Source: Methanobacteriota archaeon (GTDB lineage Archaea > Thermoplasmatota > Poseidoniia > Poseidoniales > Poseidoniaceae). Taken from it: a DNA stretch of 5,367 nucleotides. The stretch covers positions 1-5,367 of the forward strand of contig JAAZUV010000109.1 of assembly GCA_018623995.1 (NCBI GenBank), in the 5' to 3' direction. The position numbers and the translations under genes are program-made. A model generated the notes under the pieces. The model saw nothing but the letters and a program-made list of their open reading frames with translations. It was not told where the DNA came from and did no database searches. This document shows, piece after piece, positions 1 through 5,367 of this stretch (its first letter is position 1; every line of letters starts with the position of its first letter).

Positions 1-333
1 CGTTGAAATCCCTTCACCTTCAAGCATTTCACACATTCCTTGGGTTCCAACACAGTAGGTTTCTGTGACGTTATTGCGCTTTAACCACGCGATGCAATCA
101 TGGGTCGAAAGCAAGACATCATCCGGTGTTGCAGGAATGCCCATGTTCTCTAACTTCTTGACGTATTGGTCAACGCTTCGAGAAGAATTGTTGGAAAGGA
201 AGAAGCGCATCACACCTTGGTCATCGCAGCGCTGAAGAAAATCCAAGGCACCATCAATCAATTCTCCACCGAGGTAAATCGTTCCATCTAAATCGAGAAA
301 AACCGCTTTGATGCCTTCAAGTGCAGTCCCCAT
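1..333 (-). CDS. HAD-superfamily phosphatase, NagD-like (subclass IIA), 3'-truncated by window edge
   Basis: The 111 visible codons give the N-terminal part of a haloacid dehalogenase-type phosphatase. Motif I is clear as VFLDLDGT at residues 11-18, with D14 the expected nucleophile and D16 the general acid/base. It is followed by IYLGG, which is characteristic of the NagD/phosphoglycolate phosphatase-like subclass IIA. Motif II is FFLSNNSS at residues 44-51, with S47 the expected phosphate-binding serine. The following residues begin the C2 cap domain; motifs III and IV lie beyond the left edge. Family members are cytosolic Mg-dependent phosphatases acting on small phosphate esters such as phosphoglycolate, glycerol phosphate, nucleotides or pyridoxal phosphate; the substrate cannot be read from this fragment. 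The ATG start is supported by a GGTGA site 4 nt upstream. The gene follows the reductase by 9 nt on the same strand, so co-transcription is likely. The family call is secure and the substrate is open. Confidence 0.9.
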   Translation of the reverse strand, partial: MGTALEGIKAVFLDLDGTIYLGGELIDGALDFLQRCDDQGVMRFFLSNNSSRSVDQYVKKLENMGIPATPDDVLLSTHDCIAWLKRNNVTETYCVGTQGMCEMLEGEGIST

Positions 334-337
334 GATG

Positions 338-342
338 TCACC
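338..342 (-). promoter_or_regulatory. Ribosome binding site of the HAD phosphatase gene
   Basis: GGTGA lies 4 nt before the ATG at 333-331 and directly abuts the TAA stop of the reductase gene (345-343), giving AAGGTGA. It fits the archaeal anti-Shine-Dalgarno sequence. Its contact with the upstream stop codon suggests that the two genes are translated from one message with possible coupling. Confidence 0.65.
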
Positions 343-1689
343 TTAGAACATCAAGGTCTTGAACATGAACCATGGCGAGTGCAGGTTTTCTTGCGCTTCT
401 TTACTTGCAATCATCTCGGTCATCATTTCTTGCAACTCAGGCTTGCGACTTGCTTTCCCAACAAACCAATTGAGCAACCAAGATTTTCGACTCAATGACT
501 GCATCCGGTAACTGTTTTTGAGTTCAGCACCAAGTGTTGTCCAAACTTCGGTTTGGTATTCTTCAGGAGATCGGCCTTCAACGATGTGGCGTGCAGCGAT
601 TTCACCAGTAACGAGTGCATTACCAACACCTTCTCCAGAGAATGGATCGATGAGGCTTGCAGCATCACCGACGAGCCACGCCCCGTTCATGGCCATTCTT
701 CGAGGTTGATTCTTCTGTTTCTTTCTCGGCGAACCGAATGGAAGTTGCCATCCTTTTGCACTTCCATTCACCATGGTCGCATTTGCAAAACGTTCCTTAA
801 ATTGTGGATGGCTGGTGATGATTTCCTTCTGCAAAGACTTCAGCTTCTTTGATTGCTTGTCCATCAGATGCATGACCATACCACAACCAACATTGACTCG
901 CCCTTCGCCAATTGGGAAAATCCAGAAGTATCCTGGAATGATGGTGTCCACAAAGTGAATTTCAATGTCTCCAATGTTCCCTTCACAGCCCGTTACGCCA
1001 TCCCAATATTCGCGGTATCCGCCACAGTAATGCTTCCGATCAACCATCGTCTCTTCGTACGTATCGACAACGAGTGAAGTAGCAACTGGGCAAAGGTAAC
1101 CGCCTGCTCCGACGATGGCCGGAGCATGAAATTCCATGACTGTGCCTTTTCTTCCACCAACCGTCAACCGAATCCCGGTGGCTTTTCGCCTTGGCCCAGT
1201 CCCCTTTCCTGGATCGTTTCCATCGTTGTACAAGACTTCCTTGACTGAACCTCCTTGAATAACAGATCCACCTTTTTCGCGGACCAATTCTTGGACACGA
1301 TCAAAGAGCAAATGATCGAATTGTTGCCGAGGCAATGCATATCCTGCCTCAAGGCGAGCAACGTCTTCTTCAGGTAATGGAACGCGCACTTCATTGCCAT
1401 TTGGGCTGGAGAACAAAATCCCATTCACTCTGAAATGAGGCGTTGACTCAAGCGTTTTTTTGACACCAAGGGCTTTGACATGCGACAGCGATTTTCCGCC
1501 CACGGCGTCACCGCATATTTTGTCCCGAGGCCAAACGCCTTTTTCGATCAGGAGTACCTTCTTGTCAGCCATAGCGAGATAGCCTGCAGCAGAACATCCG
1601 CCCGGTCCACCGCCAACGACAATGGCATCAAATGTAGACCCGGATTCAGGCACTTCGCCGGTTTCAATGGGCTCCTCCCAAGACGCCAT
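343..1689 (-). CDS. Geranylgeranyl reductase family FAD-dependent oxidoreductase
   Basis: A complete 448-residue flavoprotein, within the usual 390-450 range of the family. The N-terminal Rossmann fold has the dinucleotide motif VVGGGPGG at residues 24-31 and the ribose-binding acidic residue E49 in LLIEKG. Family motifs follow: PRDKICGDAVG (54-64), the substrate-cavity motif GYFWIFPIGEGRVNVGCG (253-270), and the second FAD motif LVGDAAS (339-345) with DPFSGEGVGNAL (348-359). Archaeal members reduce the double bonds of geranylgeranyl chains of ether lipids at the membrane face; other members act on chlorophyll precursors or quinones, so the substrate here is inferred. The usual GADG before the FAD-contacting segment is replaced by GAGGYLCPVAT (194-204). 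A basic stretch at 322-331 and an aromatic C-terminus (SPWFMF at 438-443) could contact the membrane. The first 20 residues are acidic and probably unstructured. No strong Shine-Dalgarno precedes the ATG, so a short-leader or leaderless message is possible. Confidence 0.88.
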   Translation of the reverse strand: MASWEEPIETGEVPESGSTFDAIVVGGGPGGCSAAGYLAMADKKVLLIEKGVWPRDKICGDAVGGKSLSHVKALGVKKTLESTPHFRVNGILFSSPNGNEVRVPLPEEDVARLEAGYALPRQQFDHLLFDRVQELVREKGGSVIQGGSVKEVLYNDGNDPGKGTGPRRKATGIRLTVGGRKGTVMEFHAPAIVGAGGYLCPVATSLVVDTYEETMVDRKHYCGGYREYWDGVTGCEGNIGDIEIHFVDTIIPGYFWIFPIGEGRVNVGCGMVMHLMDKQSKKLKSLQKEIITSHPQFKERFANATMVNGSAKGWQLPFGSPRKKQKNQPRRMAMNGAWLVGDAASLIDPFSGEGVGNALVTGEIAARHIVEGRSPEEYQTEVWTTLGAELKNSYRMQSLSRKSWLLNWFVGKASRKPELQEMMTEMIASKEAQENLHSPWFMFKTLMF

Positions 1690-1781
1690 GGTTTGACCAC
1701 TTATCGACGCTCTTTGAGCCTTCTTGACCGACCATCATCACTATGCACTATGAATGGAAGAGGGGAATCATGGAGGCATTG
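1690..1781. promoter_or_regulatory. Divergent intergenic region between reductase and transporter genes
   Basis: This short region must hold the start signals for the leftward reductase-phosphatase pair and the rightward transporter. I could not find a convincing archaeal BRE/TATA element on either strand; TTATCG at 1701-1706 is the only weak AT-rich candidate. A tandem 7-bp direct repeat (CACTATG, 1739-1745 and 1746-1752) sits within it and supplies the most upstream ATG of the transporter frame. The region is inferred to be regulatory from its position, not from a recognised motif. Confidence 0.4.
1772..1776 (+). promoter_or_regulatory. Ribosome binding site of the EamA transporter gene
   Basis: A full GGAGG lies 5 nt before the ATG at 1782. 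It is the best Shine-Dalgarno match in the area and favours 1782 over the upstream in-frame ATGs at 1743 (no site) and 1770 (a weaker GAGGGG at 1760-1765). Confidence 0.55.
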
Positions 1782-2732
1782 ATGCGTCGAAAGGCGGCAT
1801 GGGGCCTTCTCGCCGTGACGTTCGCTTGGGGTGCAACCTTCATTTGGATGAAACAAGCTATGAACGCCATCCAGCCAGAAATCGAGGCATATGGTCGAAC
1901 ACCCGTTGTTGCAACGCTCGTTGGCGGACGATTTCTCATCGCCTTTATTGCTCTCTTTTTGATTTCAAGAGAGGCCCGTTCAGCATTAAGAGATCAACAA
2001 TTGTGGAAAGGAGGAGCAATTCTTGGCGGCATCTTGCTTGTTGGTTTCATCACCCAGATGATTGGTCTCGATTCAATCACTCCATCGACATCAGCGTTCT
2101 TGACCTCGCTCTACGTCGTATTTACGGCGTTGATTACGACGACATTAACTGGACAAAAAGTGACTCGAACCATGATTCTCGGCGTTGCCCTTGCAACATT
2201 TGGAGCAGGTTTCATCGAAGGTCCACCTCATCTATCATGGGGAGCAGGAGAAGTCCTTACAGTCTTCTGCGCCTTCTTTTTCGCTCTGCATATTCTCTAC
2301 ACACAGAAAATAACCGAAGAAATGAGCCCAATTGGTGTAACGAGTACTTCCTTTCTCATCGTTGTTTTAGGAAGCCTCGTGGTTGCGATTCTCACAGCAG
2401 GAACGTCAACAACCGATGCATTTTCGGTTGTCACGAACAATGGAGTCATCCTCCCATTGCTCTGTTTAGGCCTGATTGGATCGTTGTTCGCTCTGTTGTT
2501 ATTGAATCTGCTTCAACGCTTCCTCCACCCTGTCCAAGCAGCCATTATCTATGCCCTTGAACCGGTCTGGGCGACCATCTTTGCCCTAGGCTTGGGCATG
2601 ACCAGTTGGACGGGCTGGATTGCGGTTGGCGGTGGCGCCTTGCTCATCGGTAATCTCATGGTTGAACTACGCGAGAATCCAAACGACCAATCTCCAAAAT
2701 CTGTTGTTATCTTCGATCCTGAGGAAGAATAA
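1782..2732 (+). CDS. EamA/DMT-superfamily membrane transporter
   Basis: A 316-residue integral membrane protein of the drug/metabolite transporter superfamily, close to the usual 280-320 residues. It has two tandem EamA repeats: residues about 7-145 open with GLLAVTFAWGATFIWMK, typical of the family's first helix, and about 154-296 carry the conserved second-repeat segment IYALEPVWATIFA (256-268). The chain is almost entirely hydrophobic helices with short polar loops, consistent with about ten membrane segments. The C-terminal tail (from about 297) is hydrophilic and ends in acidic residues, probably cytoplasmic. Family members move amino acids, nucleosides, sugars or other small metabolites, often outward; the substrate is not readable from sequence. 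In-frame ATGs at 1743 and 1770 would extend it by 13 or 4 residues; 1782 is chosen for its GGAGG site and because it starts just before the first helix. The PLP enzyme follows about 50 bp downstream on the same strand. Confidence 0.92.
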   Translation: MRRKAAWGLLAVTFAWGATFIWMKQAMNAIQPEIEAYGRTPVVATLVGGRFLIAFIALFLISREARSALRDQQLWKGGAILGGILLVGFITQMIGLDSITPSTSAFLTSLYVVFTALITTTLTGQKVTRTMILGVALATFGAGFIEGPPHLSWGAGEVLTVFCAFFFALHILYTQKITEEMSPIGVTSTSFLIVVLGSLVVAILTAGTSTTDAFSVVTNNGVILPLLCLGLIGSLFALLLLNLLQRFLHPVQAAIIYALEPVWATIFALGLGMTSWTGWIAVGGGALLIGNLMVELRENPNDQSPKSVVIFDPEEE

Positions 2733-2773
2733 GCCATCGAAAAGTAGCACATCGTTCAAGTCCTGTCTGTCAT

Positions 2774-2778
2774 GAGGA
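2774..2778 (+). promoter_or_regulatory. Candidate ribosome binding site deciding the start of the PLP enzyme
   Basis: GAGGA lies 4 nt before a TTG at 2783, and 16 nt before the in-frame ATG at 2795. Its spacing matches that of the other sites in this window if TTG is the start and is too long for the ATG. The ATG itself has no good site, so the start remains unsettled. Confidence 0.4.
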
Positions 2779-2782
2779 AATA

Positions 2783-3964
2783 TTGGGCGAGACTATGGCA
2801 GAACACAACAATCACCGCGATGCGACCAAAAACGTGCACGCAGGAACCAATCATGTTGGCGATTCTGTCAACACACCAATCTTCCTTTCATCGACCTACA
2901 AACTCACGGAAGAACGCTACGCAGGATGGGCTGCTGGTGCCCAGCATACACTTCTCTACTCACGTCTTTCCTCTGTTAACTCAGATGCAGTTGCCCAGAA
3001 AATTTGTGCGATGGAAGGCGGAGAAGATGCTGAAACATTTGCAAGCGGTATGGCAGCTATTTCGACAACCATGCTGATGCTTCTCAACCAAGGCGACCAC
3101 ATCGTCGCATCCGCCGATGTTTATGGAGGAACCTATGGTCTGATGACAGAAGAATTGCCAAGACTTGGTATTGAGACAACCATGGCAGATATTCGTGACC
3201 CCTCTTCGTACGAGGCAGCCATTCAGGACAATACCAAGATCATGTATATCGAAACCATCACGAATCCAAACCTCAAGGTTTGCGATATTCCAGCGATGGT
3301 TGAGGTTGCAAAACGACACAATCTGTTGGTTATCGTTGACAACACATTCGCTTCACCTTGGGGTTGCCAGCCTTTGAGCATGGGCGCTGATTTGGTCATC
3401 CATTCCACAACGAAATACCTCGGCGGCCATTCTGATCTTCTCGGAGGAGCAGTCGTTGGATCAAAAGAGCTGATTTCGAAGATTTTCATGGGCCGTGTTC
3501 ACTTTGGAGGGGCTCCAGATCCGCACAATTGCTACCTCCTTGAACGAGGTATGCGCACCCTTCATGCGCGCATGCCAATCCTTACAGCAAATTCTGCAGA
3601 ACTTGCACGCCGACTCCAAGATCACCCAAACGTGGTCCGAGTCCAGCACGTTACTTTGCCTTCACATTCTGAATATGAGATTGCACAGCGCGTTGTACCG
3701 AAAGGTTGCGGAATGCTCGGAATTGTTGTCGCAGGAGGCGACGAGGGTGCTATGGAATTCATGTCTAAACTGAAGTTATTCTATGAAGCAACCTCACTTG
3801 GTGGTGTTGAATCACTCATTGAAGTGCCTGCTACCTCGAGTCACATGGCCATGCCTGTGGACGTTCGTATCGCTGCAGGAATTGAGCCAGGGTATGTTCG
3901 AATCAGTGTCGGAATCGAAGATGTTGAGGATCTTTGGGAAGATTTGAATCAAGCATTGGGCTGA
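2783..3964 (+). CDS. Cys/Met metabolism PLP-dependent enzyme (cystathionine gamma-synthase / gamma-lyase / methionine gamma-lyase family)
   Basis: A 393-residue fold-type I PLP enzyme (389 if ATG 2795 is used), typical length for the trans-sulfuration family. Counting from TTG 2783, the Schiff-base lysine is K211 in HSTTKYLGGHSD (207-218), the aspartate contacting the pyridine nitrogen is D186 in VDNTFASPWG, the ring-stacking tyrosine is Y114 in ADVYGGTYG, and phosphate contacts from the neighbouring subunit are Y59 and R61 in YSR. FASGMAAIS (86-94) and SLGGVESLIEVPATSSH (338-354) are further signatures. Such cytosolic enzymes make or break carbon-sulfur bonds of cystathionine, homocysteine, methionine or O-acylhomoserine. 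G116 stands where classical methionine gamma-lyases have a cysteine, which leans toward cystathionine synthase/lyase-type or sulfhydrylase chemistry but does not settle it. The usual NPT after YSR is replaced by SSVNS. The gene lies about 50 bp after the transporter and overlaps the opposing downstream gene by 16 bp. Family certain, exact reaction open. Confidence 0.93.
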   Translation: MGETMAEHNNHRDATKNVHAGTNHVGDSVNTPIFLSSTYKLTEERYAGWAAGAQHTLLYSRLSSVNSDAVAQKICAMEGGEDAETFASGMAAISTTMLMLLNQGDHIVASADVYGGTYGLMTEELPRLGIETTMADIRDPSSYEAAIQDNTKIMYIETITNPNLKVCDIPAMVEVAKRHNLLVIVDNTFASPWGCQPLSMGADLVIHSTTKYLGGHSDLLGGAVVGSKELISKIFMGRVHFGGAPDPHNCYLLERGMRTLHARMPILTANSAELARRLQDHPNVVRVQHVTLPSHSEYEIAQRVVPKGCGMLGIVVAGGDEGAMEFMSKLKLFYEATSLGGVESLIEVPATSSHMAMPVDVRIAAGIEPGYVRISVGIEDVEDLWEDLNQALG

Positions 3965-5367
3965 TTTGGAAGAGGTTCTTGTTGTCCTGTTGACGTATGT
4001 AGGACATTCAGGGCCTCAACGAAATCTGTGTCTGTACATTCTTCAGAGTTGAGGAGATTCTTTCCCGCTTCAAGCAATGCTTTCGTTGCTTCCATCCAAG
4101 CACCACCTCGATCTCGAGCAAGCGATTCGAAATGCCATTCTTGTCCTGTTGAGCGTTCAGCAGCACGTAACCATGCCCAACCTGCAGCGGCGCCATCGAT
4201 ATCGTCATGGCGCGATGTGGCTTTTCGTTCAGCAATTCCCGGACCTTCCAAAAGACCTGTGAGAATCAAATCATGAATCGCACCAACAGGCCCTGGAAGA
4301 TCGCCAATGCGGTAAGGGAACTTTGCTTTCTGCTGTGCTTTCTTCCTCGACGAATCCAATCCTTTGAGGAATGTTTTGAGTGGTTTAGGTTTCTTCAATT
4401 GTTGCTCCCAAATGATTTCGGCTTCATCACCTTCAATTCCAATGGATGTGAGTCCGGCTAGGCCGAAATCTTCCCACAAGGCATGAACTGCATCGGTAAG
4501 ACTTGCGCCTTCCATGACTTCGACGATGCTTCCTTCACGTTCCTGTCGTCCACCTCTTGCATCGATTCGAATTCCTTCTTCTGTTTGTTCCATGGCCTCA
4601 AGGAACACACCAGCTGCAAGCAGTTTCTCATCTTGTGACCCTTGCATGCCCTCCAAAGATGTTAGGATCTGTTCAACCGAATCACCTTTGCTCCATGAAG
4701 ATCCAATAAGCAAACCGAAATCGAGTGAATCAAGAACTGCACGTTCACAAGCGCGAGTGAGGTTGCCTTCTGGAACAGTCAAACCATGCCAACCTGCTAT
4801 CAACTTCTCTAGACCTTCTTGTGCACCAGTTGGAAGACTGTCATCCAAGGCCCATCCATTTGGAACCCACATCGCATCAATGTCAACAATTGAGGTGAGC
4901 AATGGAGGAAGCATCGAAAGTGCAAGATGGTGAACAAATGCACTCTGTTTTTCTTTTGTAGCCTTTAGAGATTGTAAATCAATACCAACAATCGGTCCGT
5001 GTTTGAATGTAAGGCGAACCCATCCTTGTGAGGATGGCGTACTGTTGAGAACCTCTTGGCTGGTTATCTCTCCAGCCACGTAAACATCGACACCCTCCAA
5101 TTCTTCGTGCTTGAAATCAAAACGAGATCGTTCGAGAACATCTTCCAGCCATCCCTTTGGAGGGTTTGGATTTGGTCCAGTACAAACGAACCCATCTTCC
5201 CAGGAAAAGAAGTACATACCTTTCCGTGCATGTTCTTCCCATGGCAACATCCGTAATGTGAGATTCTGATGATTTTGCAATCCAGCAAGATATCCTTGCT
5301 TCCCGTCACCACGTCGAATAAACGAACCCGACCCAAAATTCGGGGATTTGAAATTTCCAACCAGTGA
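3949..5367 (-). CDS. Hypothetical protein of unknown family, 5'-truncated by window edge
   Basis: I do not recognise this protein. The frame encodes 472 visible residues ending at TGA 3951-3949 and has no stop before the right edge. A TTG at 5280 is a possible start, but the 29 codons upstream of it read as plausible protein (for example FIRRGDGKQGYLAG), contain no ATG or GTG, and the TTG lacks a Shine-Dalgarno site, so the real start is probably outside the window. There is no signal peptide or membrane helix in the visible part; it looks soluble. Counting from the TTG, about 1-140 is mixed and rich in Trp and aromatics (YFFSWEDGFVC at 23-33), about 150-275 is acidic and helical with many Glu, 295-324 is a basic stretch (KKPKP, SRKKAQQKAK), and 325-430 is Ala-rich and helical, ending in a Pro/Gln tail. 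STGQ occurs twice near the end. Its 3' end overlaps the PLP enzyme gene tail to tail. Long open frame and even composition support a real gene. Confidence 0.8.
   Translation of the reverse strand, partial: SLVGNFKSPNFGSGSFIRRGDGKQGYLAGLQNHQNLTLRMLPWEEHARKGMYFFSWEDGFVCTGPNPNPPKGWLEDVLERSRFDFKHEELEGVDVYVAGEITSQEVLNSTPSSQGWVRLTFKHGPIVGIDLQSLKATKEKQSAFVHHLALSMLPPLLTSIVDIDAMWVPNGWALDDSLPTGAQEGLEKLIAGWHGLTVPEGNLTRACERAVLDSLDFGLLIGSSWSKGDSVEQILTSLEGMQGSQDEKLLAAGVFLEAMEQTEEGIRIDARGGRQEREGSIVEVMEGASLTDAVHALWEDFGLAGLTSIGIEGDEAEIIWEQQLKKPKPLKTFLKGLDSSRKKAQQKAKFPYRIGDLPGPVGAIHDLILTGLLEGPGIAERKATSRHDDIDGAAAGWAWLRAAERSTGQEWHFESLARDRGGAWMEATKALLEAGKNLLNSEECTDTDFVEALNVLHTSTGQQEPLPNQPNA

Noticed and set aside
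1754..2560. A 268-codon open frame on the plus strand, offset from the transporter
   Set aside because: It lies wholly over the transporter in another frame, its product is rich in Arg, Ser, His and Trp without any domain, and the transporter frame is clearly the real one.
2733..2782. Terminator hairpin between the transporter and the PLP enzyme
   Set aside because: I found no inverted repeat followed by a T-run; the two genes may simply be read through.
2778..2784. AAATATT as a TATA box for the PLP enzyme
   Set aside because: It is 5-17 bases before the possible start codons and overlaps TTG 2783, too close for an archaeal promoter element placed about 26 bases before the transcript start.
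4514..4933. A 139-codon plus-strand frame
   Set aside because: It is antisense to the long unknown gene, rich in Ser and Pro as expected for the complement of an acidic helical gene, and has no start context or domain.
5064..5360. A 98-codon minus-strand frame near the right edge
   Set aside because: It overlaps the unknown gene in another frame, which itself stays open through the edge and reads as better protein.
1..5367. CRISPR array, tRNA or rRNA gene, insertion sequence or phage remnant
   Set aside because: I looked on both strands and saw no regularly spaced repeats, cloverleaf-type sequence, conserved rRNA stretch, transposase or inverted terminal repeats.

Overview
The window looks like chromosomal DNA of an archaeon with about even base composition and tightly packed genes. 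The main evidence is a geranylgeranyl reductase family flavoprotein, an enzyme type typical of archaeal ether-lipid synthesis, together with Shine-Dalgarno sites of the GGTGA/GGAGG type 4-5 nt before starts. My best guess is a planktonic euryarchaeon such as Marine Group II (Poseidoniales). That is inferred from protein style, not from any marker gene, and similar proteins also occur in bacteria.

Layout: positions 1-333 (minus) hold the N-terminal part of a NagD-type HAD phosphatase that runs off the left edge. Nine bases upstream of it, also on minus, is a complete geranylgeranyl reductase family gene (343-1689); the two look like one transcript read right to left. A short divergent intergenic region (1690 to about 1781) separates this pair from a plus-strand EamA/DMT-family transporter (about 1782-2732). 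About 50 bases further on the same strand lies a Cys/Met-metabolism PLP enzyme of the cystathionine gamma-synthase/lyase family (2783 or 2795 to 3964). Its last 16 bases overlap, tail to tail, the end of a long minus-strand gene of unknown function (3949-5367) whose frame stays open to the right edge, so its true start is outside the window.

How the genes may work together: the reductase and phosphatase could share a lipid or glycerol-phosphate context, but this rests only on adjacency. The transporter and PLP enzyme could form a plus-strand pair, for example amino-acid or metabolite export beside sulfur amino-acid turnover, again only from position. I saw no tRNA or rRNA gene, CRISPR array, insertion sequence, phage or defence gene. 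Apart from the unrecognised protein on the right, this is ordinary housekeeping DNA, and I do not claim a new system here.
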